64,000 bases of DNA, taken from Anaerolineaceae bacterium UBA1363 (GTDB lineage Bacteria; Chloroflexota; Anaerolineae; Anaerolineales; Anaerolineaceae). The first letter of the stretch is position 1. Every line of letters begins with the position of its first letter. Of the stretch, positions 18,714 through 27,512 are shown piece by piece. The stretch covers positions 4,639-68,638 of the forward strand of contig DBRR01000004.1 of assembly GCA_002306055.1 (NCBI GenBank), read 5' to 3'. The notes beneath the pieces are model-generated. The model saw nothing but the letters and a program-made list of their open reading frames with translations. It searched no databases and had not been told where the DNA came from. Both the position numbers and the translations under genes were made by a program.

Positions 18714-20267
18714 ATGAAAACCTTATTTCAACCAGGCCAAGGTCCTAACCTGCTCTTTTTGTGGATAGGACTTGCCGTTATTTTGGGTGTCCTGATCGGA
18801 TACCTTATTTTCTCAATCATCCGCAAAAACCAGGATGAAAAACTCAAAAGAACCGCCGAAAGCATTATCGAGCAGGCAAAAGAAATTGCCAAAAACATCG
18901 AGCTGGAGGCAAAAGACACTGCCCTGAAAATTACTTTGCAGGCGGAGAGTGAGATCCAGCACAAGCGCAGCGAACTCAACAAGGAAGATGACCGCCTCGT
19001 CAAGCGCCGTGAAGAGCTGGACCACCGCTTCGATCAGATGCAGCAGCGCGAGTCCGCTCTCAACAAACGCCAAAGCGCGGTGGATAAGCGAGCCAATGAA
19101 ATCGAAGCCCTCTACAATGAACGGTTTGCAGAACTGCAGCGCGTTTCTGCAATGACCAGCGAGGAAGCCCGCACGCTCTTGCTTGAAGAAGTCGAGAAGG
19201 AAGCTCGTGGAGATATGGCGCACATCATCCACCAATATGAAATCAAAGCTACCGAAACCGGCATGGAAAAAGCCCGCGAACTGATCGCCGATGCCATCCA
19301 GCGTGTCGCCTCCGACAAGGTTGCCGAAGTAACAACCTCGGTGGTTACCCTCCCCAATGAAGAGATGAAGGGTCGCATTGTTGGACGCAACGGGCGCAAC
19401 ATCCAAGCCTTCGAACAGGCAACCGGCGTGGACGTCATAGTGGATGATACCCCTGAGGCTGTCACCATCTCCTGCTTTGACTCCGTCCGCCGTGAAATTG
19501 CCCGGCGCACCCTGACACGGCTTGTGACGGATGGTCGCATCCACCCGGCATATATTGAAAAGATCCTTGACGAAGAACGCAAAGCGATGGATGAGGATAT
19601 CCTCAAAGCGGGCACCGAAGCGGTCTACGAGGCCGGCGTGCATGGTCTCCACCCGGAAATCATCAAGAAGCTCGGACGTTTGAAATACCGCACCTCCTAC
19701 GGTCAAAACCAGCTCGCCCATGCAGTGGAAACCTCCAAGATCGCCAGTGTGCTGGCGGCAGAGCTCGGCGCCAATGTGGAAATCGCAAAGGTCGGAGCCC
19801 TTCTGCACGACCTTGGCAAAGCCATGGACCACAACACGGAGGGCACCCACGCCCAGATTGGCGCAGAATTTGCCAAACGTCACGGCGTCAGCGCGGCAGT
19901 CTGCAACGCAATCGCCTCCCATCACCACGAAGTGGACCAGCTCTCAATCGAAGCCATCCTGGTGGAAGCCGCCGATGCGATCTCAGGCGCGCGCCCTGGT
20001 GCCCGCCGCGAGGACCTTGAGCAATACATCAAGCGCCTGAAAGCCCTTGAGACCATCGCCAACGCCCATAAGGGTGTTGAGCAGAGCTACGCCATCCAGG
20101 CTGGTCGGGAAGTGCGCATCATCGTCAAGCCTGAGGAAGTCGATGATCTCGAAGCGCACCGCATTGCCAAGGATATCGCCACTGAGATTGAGGAAACCAT
20201 GCAGTATCCCGGTCAGATCCAGGTGACCGTGATCCGCGAAACCCGTTCGGTCAGTTACGCGAAGTAA
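18714..20267 (+). CDS. rny: Ribonuclease Y
   Basis: RNase Y is the membrane-anchored endonuclease that starts mRNA decay. The order of parts is as expected: one N-terminal membrane helix (about 11-33), a long coiled coil (about 35-185), a KH domain (EEMKGRIVGRNGRNIQAFE), and an HD domain with the catalytic HD in LLHDLGKAMD and HHHEV further on. ATG 18714 gives the normal 517-residue length; the upstream frame from 18621 is the recX overlap. A clear terminator follows. Confidence 0.95.
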   Translation: MKTLFQPGQGPNLLFLWIGLAVILGVLIGYLIFSIIRKNQDEKLKRTAESIIEQAKEIAKNIELEAKDTALKITLQAESEIQHKRSELNKEDDRLVKRREELDHRFDQMQQRESALNKRQSAVDKRANEIEALYNERFAELQRVSAMTSEEARTLLLEEVEKEARGDMAHIIHQYEIKATETGMEKARELIADAIQRVASDKVAEVTTSVVTLPNEEMKGRIVGRNGRNIQAFEQATGVDVIVDDTPEAVTISCFDSVRREIARRTLTRLVTDGRIHPAYIEKILDEERKAMDEDILKAGTEAVYEAGVHGLHPEIIKKLGRLKYRTSYGQNQLAHAVETSKIASVLAAELGANVEIAKVGALLHDLGKAMDHNTEGTHAQIGAEFAKRHGVSAAVCNAIASHHHEVDQLSIEAILVEAADAISGARPGARREDLEQYIKRLKALETIANAHKGVEQSYAIQAGREVRIIVKPEEVDDLEAHRIAKDIATEIEETMQYPGQIQVTVIRETRSVSYAK

Positions 20268-20277
20268 ATGTTAAAAT

Positions 20278-20308
20278 AAAAGGCCCATATAATGCATGGG
20301 CCTTTTTT
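20278..20308 (+). terminator. Terminator after rny
   Basis: Stem AAAAGGCCCAT with its complement around loop ATAATGC, followed by TTTTTT. Confidence 0.85.
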
Positions 20309-20392
20309 CTCAAAAATCTAATTCACGGTATTCAAAAGAAGTTCGCTATGGTAACATAATAAGAACAAATATGTTTTTATTCTGCTATCATC

Positions 20393-21229
20393 ATGATTAA
20401 GAAACCATTAGTTCAACCTGTCGTAAAGTGGGTTGGCGGTAAAAGACAACTACTGCCTAACCTGATTCCTCTATTTCCTGAAGGAATTAGCTCATATTGT
20501 GAACCCTTTTTTGGAGGTGGGGCGGTCCTCTTCAACTTGCAACCGGATCAGGCTCATATTAACGACATCAATGAAGATCTCATGAATATGTACACGGTTA
20601 TTCGTGATAATGTTGAGGAGCTCATAGCCTTATTATCTCAATATCGAAATGAAGTGGATTTTTTTTACGCTATTCGTGATTGGGATCGAGATAAAGAACA
20701 CTATGACAAATTAGATAATATTTTCAAAGCATCCCGACTTATCTATTTAAACAAAACTTGCTACAACGGATTATTTCGAGTAAACAATGCTGGTGAGTTT
20801 AATACTCCTTATGGCTATTATAAAAACCCCAACATTGTGAATGCTCCTGTTCTGAGAGCAGTTCATGAATATTTAAATTCAGCCAAAGTCACCATTACTA
20901 GCGTTGACTATAGTGAGATACTCAGTTCGGTTACTCCTTCAACATTTGTTTACCTCGATCCACCTTACGATCCAGTGTCAGATACAGCTAGTTTTACTGG
21001 GTACAGTAAAACTGGTTTCAATAGAGATGAGCAAATTCGGTTAAGAGAACAGTGCGATGAACTTGATAGAAAGGGCGTTAAATTTGTCCTATCAAACTCC
21101 GCTACACCTTTCATCTTTGAGTTGTATTCAAAATATAAGATTTCTAGAGTTCAGGCTAAGCGAATTGTCAACTCTGTTGCAAGTAAGCGTGGTGACATTG
21201 AAGAGGTGATAATAAGAAATTATGAGTAG
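20393..21229 (+). CDS. DNA adenine methyltransferase (Dam/DpnM type)
   Basis: The 278-residue protein has the alpha-class order of the D12 family: KWVGGKRQLLPNL with motif I YCEPFFGGGAVLFNL, then an internal recognition region (YLNKTCYNGLFRVN), then motif IV LDPPYDP. Enzymes of this type methylate adenine at the N6 position, often in GATC. It is the first gene of a restriction-modification cluster with visibly higher A+T than its neighbours, and overlaps the nuclease gene by 8 bp. No clear ribosome site precedes ATG 20393. Confidence 0.9.
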   Translation: MIKKPLVQPVVKWVGGKRQLLPNLIPLFPEGISSYCEPFFGGGAVLFNLQPDQAHINDINEDLMNMYTVIRDNVEELIALLSQYRNEVDFFYAIRDWDRDKEHYDKLDNIFKASRLIYLNKTCYNGLFRVNNAGEFNTPYGYYKNPNIVNAPVLRAVHEYLNSAKVTITSVDYSEILSSVTPSTFVYLDPPYDPVSDTASFTGYSKTGFNRDEQIRLREQCDELDRKGVKFVLSNSATPFIFELYSKYKISRVQAKRIVNSVASKRGDIEEVIIRNYE

Positions 21230-22514
21230 GCAAATAATGTCAAAAAACGACAAGGCTTGGGAATTTCTTTTTAAAAAGCATCAAATACTAGATAGTATCA
21301 ACTTGACAGGGCAATTCATCATAACTGCGGACCAGATTAAGGAGACCAGAGAGCCTAGATTAATGGCTAAAGCCGATACATCAGAGAGTCTTCCGATAAT
21401 TTTTAAAGAAAACAATTTGGGTATTTTGCCAATTTCTAGGAACAGTTACATCATCTCTAGTTTAAATGCTTATCAAGATATAGAACCATTAAGTGGACCA
21501 ATAACACATGTCGTATTACCAGATTTCATTCAGAGCCTTCAACCAAATAACATAAACTCTGAATCTATTGCACTCAACACAGCCTTAGCAACCAAAATTT
21601 TATCGGATTTTTTGGATGAGGATAATCTTTTCGCTACAGTCTCTGGCAGAATGAGTTCAGGAAAGTTTAATTTCAAAATTCAAGATAAAGTCACAAAGCA
21701 ATATCATAAGATTGAAGTTGAAAATTCTCAAATAGAAATCGACATGGCATTAGAGGGGGCTAAAAGTCTATCATTGATTGAAGCTAAACTTTTAACATTT
21801 TCTAACTTTTTAATTAGGCAAGTTTATTATCCATTTCGAACTTGGAAAAATAAACTAGAAAAATGTATTAGAAATGTATTTTTTGTTTATTCCAACGGTA
21901 TTTTCAGTTTATACGAATATGCGTTCGATGATGTTTATAACTATAATTCCCTTTACCTAGTTAGAGGCGCGAGATATTCAATTGAGGATACACAGATCAC
22001 TGGTCCGGAGGTTGATAAATTTATTAGTTCCATAGTTTATGTGCCTGAACCATCAATACCCTTTCCTCAAGCCGATAAGTTTGACCGTGTTGTTGATCTT
22101 TGCTTTATTCTGCTTCAACGCGATTTAGATCTTGAAGAAATTACTGAGGAATACGATTTTGATATTAGACAAGCAAGTTACTATTCGTCAGCAGCAATGT
22201 ATCTTGGGTTAGTTGAGAAAACAAACAACGCAGGTTCAACTCAATTTCGACTGACAAGCAGCGGAAGTAAAATATTTAATTTAGACTATAAAAGACGCCA
22301 ACTTAGTTTAATTAAACTCATATTGCAACATAAAGTTTTTCATGATGTCTATAAACTGACTTTGCTTAAAAATAGCTTAATAAGTATAAATGAAATTGTT
22401 GAAGTCATGAAATCTAACAACCTTTACAACATGGAAAGCGATGAAACTTATCGAAGAAGAGCTCAGACGATTAGGAGTTGGATTGGATGGGTGCTAGGCA
22501 AAATAGAGTCATAA
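21222..22514 (+). CDS. Probable type II restriction endonuclease (PD-(D/E)XK)
   Basis: The 430-residue product lies between two methyltransferase genes, overlapping both. A nuclease core is suggested by EVENSQIEIDMALEG...SLSLIEAK (about residues 165-190), which fits the D-(x)n-ExK pattern, followed by FLIRQVYYPFRTW. The N-terminal domain (EPRLMAKADT, LGILPISRNSYII) recalls a family annotated as type II restriction enzyme. The last 140 residues resemble winged-helix modules (SYYSSAAMYLGLVEKT). Sequence specificity is unknown. The start may be ATG 21222 or ATG 21237. Function is inferred from context and the core motif. Confidence 0.75.
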   Translation: MSRQIMSKNDKAWEFLFKKHQILDSINLTGQFIITADQIKETREPRLMAKADTSESLPIIFKENNLGILPISRNSYIISSLNAYQDIEPLSGPITHVVLPDFIQSLQPNNINSESIALNTALATKILSDFLDEDNLFATVSGRMSSGKFNFKIQDKVTKQYHKIEVENSQIEIDMALEGAKSLSLIEAKLLTFSNFLIRQVYYPFRTWKNKLEKCIRNVFFVYSNGIFSLYEYAFDDVYNYNSLYLVRGARYSIEDTQITGPEVDKFISSIVYVPEPSIPFPQADKFDRVVDLCFILLQRDLDLEEITEEYDFDIRQASYYSSAAMYLGLVEKTNNAGSTQFRLTSSGSKIFNLDYKRRQLSLIKLILQHKVFHDVYKLTLLKNSLISINEIVEVMKSNNLYNMESDETYRRRAQTIRSWIGWVLGKIES

Positions 22515-23257
22515 AAAAAGCAGATGAGGAGAAATGGGAGCCTGATGAATTTGTTTTAGAGACAAACACCATCTGGAGCTTTCCAACTAGAGGCTCATGG
22601 GCAACACATGATTCCAGGTACAGAGGAAATTGGTCACCGTATATACCAAGGAATATAATCTTACGGTATTCAAAGGAGGGTGATGTTGTTCTAGATCAAT
22701 TTGTCGGTGGTGGTACAACCCTGATTGAAGCAAAGCTATTGAACCGAGACTGTATAGGAATTGATGTCAACCCTGATTCTATTGTCCAATGCCACAACAA
22801 ACTAAAATTACCGCCTCGTTATTCGAGCAGAGTGTCCGCCACAGTTGGAGATGCACGCCGATTGGTAGGAGTACAAGAAGATTCGATTGACCTCATCTGT
22901 ACACACCCACCTTATGCGAACGCCATCCAATACAGCGAGGATATAGAGAACGACATATCCAGACTTACTTATGATGAATTCAACAATCAAATGATCAAAG
23001 TCGCAGTAGAGTGTTTTAGGGTACTTAAAAAGAACAAGTATTGTGCGATATTGATCGGAGATCTCCGAAAACGAGGCTCTAACATACCATTAGGATTCCA
23101 CACGTTACAAACATTTCTAAATGTGGGTTTTAGTCTTAAAGAAATAATCATCAAGGAGCAGCATAACTGTAAATCAACTGGCTTGTGGATTCAGCGAAGT
23201 AAGCAATATAATTTTTTACTTTTAGCGCATGAGTACCTTTTTGTTCTTAAGAAGTAA
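22487..23257 (+). CDS. Second DNA methyltransferase of the restriction-modification cluster
   Basis: S-adenosylmethionine motif I reads VVLDQFVGGGTTLIEAK and is followed by GIDVNPDSI. Motif IV is CTHPPYAN, of the (T/D/S)PPY type used by amino-methyltransferases (N6-adenine or N4-cytosine). The N-terminal block SFPTRGSWATHDSRYRGNWS is a conserved-looking feature of such enzymes. Motif I precedes motif IV, so the order is not that of the beta class. ATG 22487 lies nine bases after AGGAG; a TTG at 22478 is also possible. The gene overlaps the end of the nuclease gene by 28 bp. Confidence 0.85.
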   Translation: MGARQNRVIKKADEEKWEPDEFVLETNTIWSFPTRGSWATHDSRYRGNWSPYIPRNIILRYSKEGDVVLDQFVGGGTTLIEAKLLNRDCIGIDVNPDSIVQCHNKLKLPPRYSSRVSATVGDARRLVGVQEDSIDLICTHPPYANAIQYSEDIENDISRLTYDEFNNQMIKVAVECFRVLKKNKYCAILIGDLRKRGSNIPLGFHTLQTFLNVGFSLKEIIIKEQHNCKSTGLWIQRSKQYNFLLLAHEYLFVLKK

Positions 23258-23331
23258 ATTTTTCTACCGCGAAGTCGCAAAGGTATTTTATACGCTACCG
23301 ATGATCTCCGGTATAGAAAACTAGTGGAACA

Positions 23332-23619
23332 TTACAATAGCTCGCCAACCTGCATATGATCGTAATAGAAGACCTCCGACGGCAAATATCCAACCTGGCT
23401 GCGTATCTCGGGACCTTTTTTGGTGAAATCCTTGCCAAAAATGGTAGCCTGCCCACGATTGGATGGAGCAGGAAAAGCAGCAGGCGGATGGTGGTGGATT
23501 TACCAGCGCCATTGGGTTCAATAAAACCAAAAATCTCGCCATCCCGGACCGACAAGCTCAGCTTCTCGATGGCGCAGGATACACCTTAATACTTGTTCAT
23601 TAACCTGGATGACGTCCAT
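23332..23619 (-). pseudogene. Remnant of an ABC transporter ATPase gene
   Basis: An ATG at 23619 with AGGAG before it begins MDVIQVNE, as many BcrA/NatA-type ATPases do. The frame then shifts. IEKLSLSVRDGEIFGFIEPN continues to a Walker A (NGAGKSTTIRLL) in a second frame, and QATIFGKDFTKKG...QVGYLPSE follows in a third. It stops with TAA at 23332, before the signature motif. At least two frameshifts and loss of the C-terminal two thirds make it non-functional. The truncation end lies 75 bp from the restriction-modification genes. Confidence 0.85.
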
Positions 23620-23667
23620 TATCACTCCTGGAAGTGCGAAACAAGACATTTCAGTTAGAAGTTTGCC

Positions 23668-24318
23668 TTATCCCCTTACAAAGGGATTGTTTGCCTTTTC
23701 AAACTCAACCGTCGTTGCCGGTCCGTGACCCGGCAGAAGCATGGTCTCATCGGGTAACGTGTAAATCTGCTCGCGAATGTTCTTTAGCAGCAATTCGTGA
23801 TCGGAGCCTTCGAGATCGGTCCTACCGATGCTGCCCCTAAATATCGCGTCCCCTACAACTGCCATCTTTAAATCGGGGATGTAGAAAAGCACCGAACCAG
23901 GGTTATGCCCTGAAACGTCCCGTACTTCCACCAACTTACGACTACCCCCGGGCAGCACGTCCAACCAAATGCCGTGTAAAAGCTGAATGTCCAACCTTGG
24001 CACGGGGTCAACCCTCCTGCCCATTTTCATCTTTTCTGGCTGAGCGGCAGCCCAGGCGAAGCTATCCGGGTGCATGGCGATCGGTAGAGGCGGCGAAAAG
24101 GCCTCGCTCACCGTTTTTGCCCCGGCTATATGGTCATAATGACCATGCGTCAGCCAGATTTGCCTCAGCTGCCAGCCCTTTTCCTCTGCGAAACGCAGCT
24201 GCGTGCCCGCCTCAAAGCTTGGGTCAATCAGCACACAATCGCCGCTGTCTTCATCCACCAGGAAGTAGACGTTGTTACTGAGCGGTCCCAGGACTGCCAG
24301 GTGAATGGAAAGTGACAT
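23668..24318 (-). CDS. MBL-fold hydrolase (glyoxalase II-like)
   Basis: The metal-binding motif is THGHYDHIAG, with the later ligands in VSGHNPGSV, VVGDAIF and LLPGHGPAT. The N-terminal NNVYFLVDEDSGDCVLIDP is typical of the small glyoxalase II group, which hydrolyse thioesters such as S-acylglutathione or related compounds. The protein has 216 residues, so the C-terminal helical domain of true GloB is missing and the substrate is uncertain. The gene lies 9 bp after an Xaa-Pro peptidase gene. Confidence 0.88.
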   Translation of the reverse strand: MSLSIHLAVLGPLSNNVYFLVDEDSGDCVLIDPSFEAGTQLRFAEEKGWQLRQIWLTHGHYDHIAGAKTVSEAFSPPLPIAMHPDSFAWAAAQPEKMKMGRRVDPVPRLDIQLLHGIWLDVLPGGSRKLVEVRDVSGHNPGSVLFYIPDLKMAVVGDAIFRGSIGRTDLEGSDHELLLKNIREQIYTLPDETMLLPGHGPATTVEFEKANNPFVRG

Positions 24319-24327
24319 TGTTCTTTC

Positions 24328-25458
24328 TTACCCTTTCCGAGCCCTAGCCAGGAAGTCTTCCAGGCGCATCACCTCGCGCGGCAAGTCGGTCAAGCTGCGC
24401 AGACCCTCATCCTCCACCACGACATCGTCCTCAATCCGCACGCCGGACTTACCAGGGAGGTAGATGCCCGGTTCGATGGTAAAGACCATCCCTGGCTTCA
24501 GGATCAAAGGATTACCCGGGTAGATGTAAGGCGGCTCGTGCGCTTCCATCCCGAGCCCATGCCCTGTGCGGTGGGTGAAGAATTCGCCATAGCCACCTTC
24601 CGCGATGACACCCCTTGCCAACTGGTCCACCTCCCCTGCCGGCATACCCCTTCTTCCTCCAAGCCGGGCTGCTGCGTTGGCTTTTTCCACCAGGTCGGCA
24701 ATCTGTTTCATTTCATCGTTAGGTTCACCGCAGAAAAAGGTGCGGGTGTTATCCGAGAAGTAGCCCGCGAAGCTGGCACCCCAGTCGATCAGCAGCATCT
24801 CACCTTCCTGCAAAGTACGATTCGTTGGGCTGGCATGGGGATTTGCGGTGTTGGGACCAGTTGAAACGATCGGAGCGAAAGGCAGCTCTGCTTCCGACCC
24901 TGCCCGGAAAAGCTGCACCATCAACTCACCTGAAATCTGGAGCTCGCTCTGCCCTGGTCTCACGCTTTCGAGGGTGTTGAGCAACGCGTTCTGTGCGATG
25001 ATAGCTGCCTGGCGCATGGCATTCAGCTCCTCAGTTCCCTTGCACATCCTCAGCCCCGCCAGAGCTGCGCTTCCGTCCACGAATTCGGCTTCAGGCAGCG
25101 CCTGACGCAGCAAATTAAGTTCCAAGAAACGCAATCCCGTCGGTTCAACGCCTACACGCAGCGGATTGCCCGAAATTTTAAACAAAGCCTGCTCATAAAC
25201 GCCCTGCCAGGTTGCCGGGTCGTCCCCAAAAGGAATGATTTCAGCGTCAAAAGGCAGGTTTGCCACTTTCGCGCGCTCCAGTTCAGGCAAAATTACTTTC
25301 ACCTGCCCACTATGGCCAACCAAAAAGACCACCGGGCGCTCCATCAGGTGAAAGTTTAGCCCTGTCAGGTAACGCAGGCTCGGACCGGGGTTGAGCGCCA
25401 TCCAGTCCAGGCCATTAAGTGCCAGTTGAGCCGCCAAAGCTTCGATTCGTTTATTCAT
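24328..25458 (-). CDS. Xaa-Pro peptidase (M24 family)
   Basis: The C-terminal pita-bread domain has the five metal ligands: D in LIDWGASFAGY, D in SDNTRTF, H in HRTGHGLGMEAHE, E in TIEPGIY and E in GVRIEDDV. A creatinase-type N-terminal domain precedes it. Enzymes of this family remove an N-terminal residue before proline or split Xaa-Pro dipeptides, which fits a peptide-using cell. I chose ATG 25458 because GGTGAGG lies just upstream; a start nine codons earlier has no such site. Length is 376 residues. Confidence 0.9.
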   Translation of the reverse strand: MNKRIEALAAQLALNGLDWMALNPGPSLRYLTGLNFHLMERPVVFLVGHSGQVKVILPELERAKVANLPFDAEIIPFGDDPATWQGVYEQALFKISGNPLRVGVEPTGLRFLELNLLRQALPEAEFVDGSAALAGLRMCKGTEELNAMRQAAIIAQNALLNTLESVRPGQSELQISGELMVQLFRAGSEAELPFAPIVSTGPNTANPHASPTNRTLQEGEMLLIDWGASFAGYFSDNTRTFFCGEPNDEMKQIADLVEKANAAARLGGRRGMPAGEVDQLARGVIAEGGYGEFFTHRTGHGLGMEAHEPPYIYPGNPLILKPGMVFTIEPGIYLPGKSGVRIEDDVVVEDEGLRSLTDLPREVMRLEDFLARARKG

Positions 25459-25548
25459 TAACAACCTCACCACAGATATCTTCAATCAGAGAGTATTGTA
25501 CCCAGCTTGGATAGTCCTGCAAGCATATTCGTGCTTGTACACATGCTA

Positions 25549-25576
25549 TTGACTCAAGCGTCGCAACAACTATAAT
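25549..25576 (+). promoter_or_regulatory. Promoter of cysK-cysE
   Basis: TTGACT (25549-25554), a 16-bp spacer and TATAAT (25571-25576). Transcription would begin near 25583 and give a leader of about 175 bases. Confidence 0.8.
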
Positions 25577-25582
25577 CGTGGC

Positions 25583-25758
25583 ATGTTCAAAACGCGCAAG
25601 GTATCCATGAGTTTTTATTGCTTGTGTCTCAGGCGGGGTAGCTGACCGCCTGCGTTTTTGACATCCTGGAACCCGTCAAGAGCAGCGGCACTCCCCCGCT
25701 TATGGTGTGAGATGGCTGCTGTTTTTATTTAAGGTTCCAGAGAATTAGGAGAATCATC
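25583..25758 (+). promoter_or_regulatory. Structured leader of cysK with two terminator-like hairpins
   Basis: CAGGCGG/CCGCCTG (25630-25652) is followed by GCGTTTTTG and looks like an attenuator. A second helix CTGGAACC/GGTTCCAG (25666-25673 and 25733-25740) encloses AGCAGC/GCTGCT (25681-25720), which is itself followed by GTTTTT. The closing stem ends six bases before the AGGAG of cysK. I see no T-box or SAM-box sequence. A cysteine- or acetylserine-responsive control is conceivable but unproven. Confidence 0.55.
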
Positions 25759-26709
25759 ATGACAATTTATCAAAATATTACCCAGCTTACTGGCAAAACG
25801 CCATTGGTGCGGGTCTCGCGCCTAAACCCCAACCCTGAGGTGGAAATCCTGGCCAAATTGGAAACCTTCAACCCAACCCACAGCGTCAAGGACCGCATCG
25901 CCGTCAGCATGGTGGACGATGCTGAAAAGCGCGGGCTACTTCACAAGGACAGTATCCTGCTGGAAGCCACCAGTGGCAACACTGGCATCGGCCTGGCAAA
26001 TGTCGCCACCGCCCGCGGTTACGGCAGCACGATCATCATGCCAGAGTCCGCCAGCCTTGAACGAAAACTGCTGATGCGTGCCCTTGGAGCTAACCTCATT
26101 TTGACGCCTGCAGCCGGCGGCATGGCTGCCGCGATAGAAAAAGCGCAGTCCTTACTGGCGGAGGACAGCCGCTACTGGTGGGCGGATCAATTTAATAACC
26201 CCGCCAACCCGCAAATTCACTACCTCACCACAGGCCCCGAAATCTGGCGGGATACCGAAGGCAAGGTGGATATGCTCGTGGCGGGCGTGGGTACCGGCGG
26301 CACGATTACTGGCGCGGGTCAATACCTGCGCGAGCAAAACCCGGCTCTGAAAGTCGTGGCGGTCGAACCGGCCGCCTCCCCTGTGCTCTCCGGTGGAACC
26401 AAGGGTCCACATCCCATCCAGGGAATTGGCGCAGGGTTCATCCCTTCCGTGCTGCAAACCTCTCTGCTGGATGAGATCATCCAGGTTACTGGTGAGGCTG
26501 CCTTCAGCACAGCCCGCCAATTGGCAGCCATCGAAGGCATCCCCGGGGGAATTTCCTCGGGCGCGGCGGTTTGGGCTGCCCTGCAGCTGGCTGCCCGTCC
26601 GGAGTCAAAGGGCAAGCGAATGGTAGTAATTGTGCCGAGCTTTACCGAGCGCTACCTCAGCACGGACCTGTTCGCAGACCTCAGGAGGGAGCAAAATGGA
26701 AGCAAGTGA
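25759..26709 (+). CDS. cysK: Cysteine synthase
   Basis: The pyridoxal-phosphate lysine sits in HSVKDRIAVSM (about residue 45) and the phosphate loop in TGGTITGAG (GVGTGGTITG). The substrate loop EATSGNTGIGLA is intact. The enzyme makes cysteine from O-acetylserine and sulfide in the cytoplasm. AGGAG precedes ATG 25759. The gene overlaps cysE by 14 bp, and the two products normally form a complex. The leader upstream probably controls both genes. Confidence 0.95.
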   Translation: MTIYQNITQLTGKTPLVRVSRLNPNPEVEILAKLETFNPTHSVKDRIAVSMVDDAEKRGLLHKDSILLEATSGNTGIGLANVATARGYGSTIIMPESASLERKLLMRALGANLILTPAAGGMAAAIEKAQSLLAEDSRYWWADQFNNPANPQIHYLTTGPEIWRDTEGKVDMLVAGVGTGGTITGAGQYLREQNPALKVVAVEPAASPVLSGGTKGPHPIQGIGAGFIPSVLQTSLLDEIIQVTGEAAFSTARQLAAIEGIPGGISSGAAVWAALQLAARPESKGKRMVVIVPSFTERYLSTDLFADLRREQNGSK

Positions 26710-27463
26710 ACGCATGCCCTGCGAGGGCATACCAGCAGAACGGAACCCCAACATTTTCAGCCTGATGGCGGAAGATGTGCGGGTTGCCCTTGAGCGCGAC
26801 CCAGCCGCGGTGAATGCCTTCGTGGTCATCACCTGTTATCCAGGTGTACACGCTATTTGGGCGCACCGCGTGGAGCATTGGTTGTGGAAAAAGGGTTTGA
26901 GGTGGCTCGCCCGTGCCAACTCGCAGATAACCCGCTTTTTCACCGGGATTGAAATCCATCCGGCTGCCAGCCTGGGTCGGCGTGTGTTCATCGACCACGG
27001 CATGGGCATCGTAATCGGTGAGACGGCAGTGGTTGGTGATGAGGTGACGCTGTACCATGGGGTTACCCTTGGCGGCACCCGACTCGAGAAGGTCAAGCGC
27101 CATCCCACCCTGCAAAGCTGCGTGGTCGTTGGAGCAGGCGCGAAGATCCTGGGCGACATCACTATTGGCAGTCACAGCCGCATCGGAGCCAACGCGGTCG
27201 TGGTAAAGGACGTGCCTCCACAGTCCGTGGTGGTGGGGGTTCCCGGGCAGGTGATCCGCCGCAGGCGCCTGGTGGACGAACATCAAACAGACCTTTCCCA
27301 CACCGAGATGCCCGATGCGGTCATGACCAATCTACAGGAATTAATGAAACGGTTGACCGAGGTGGAATCCCGCCTTGAGATCCACAGTAATCAACTGAGC
27401 CAGATACAACTGCAACCTGATGGCGTCTGGGAATATTCTGACGGCCCGGATTACATCATTTAA
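26696..27463 (+). CDS. cysE: Serine O-acetyltransferase
   Basis: The left-handed beta-helix of hexapeptide repeats is clear: FTGIEIHPAASLGRRVFIDH, then GIVIGETAVVGDEVTLYHGV and LGGTRLEKVKRHPTL, with the catalytic His in DHGMGIVIG. It makes O-acetylserine for CysK. ATG 26696 lies after AGGAGGGAGCAAA inside the end of cysK. The C-terminal 60 residues after VIRRRR are predicted coiled coil and exceed the usual tail, which in other bacteria inserts into CysK. The extreme C terminus ends in Ile, as needed for that interaction. Confidence 0.94.
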   Translation: MEASERMPCEGIPAERNPNIFSLMAEDVRVALERDPAAVNAFVVITCYPGVHAIWAHRVEHWLWKKGLRWLARANSQITRFFTGIEIHPAASLGRRVFIDHGMGIVIGETAVVGDEVTLYHGVTLGGTRLEKVKRHPTLQSCVVVGAGAKILGDITIGSHSRIGANAVVVKDVPPQSVVVGVPGQVIRRRRLVDEHQTDLSHTEMPDAVMTNLQELMKRLTEVESRLEIHSNQLSQIQLQPDGVWEYSDGPDYII

Positions 27464-27473
27464 GCCATAAAAG

Positions 27474-27500
27474 ATCAGGCGGGTTTTCAGCCCGCCTGAT
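27474..27500. terminator. Bidirectional terminator between cysE and the converging gene
   Basis: ATCAGGCGGG-TTTTCAG-CCCGCCTGAT is a perfect 10-bp hairpin. T-rich tracts follow on both strands (GATTTT on plus, CTTTT on minus). Confidence 0.8.
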
Positions 27501-27512
27501 GATTTTCCGTAA

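Noticed and set aside
18813..19928. Long minus-strand frame of 371 codons.
   Set aside because: Antisense shadow of rny.
25583..25758. T-box or SAM riboswitch for cysK.
   Set aside because: No AGGGTGG-type T-box sequence and no SAM-box core.
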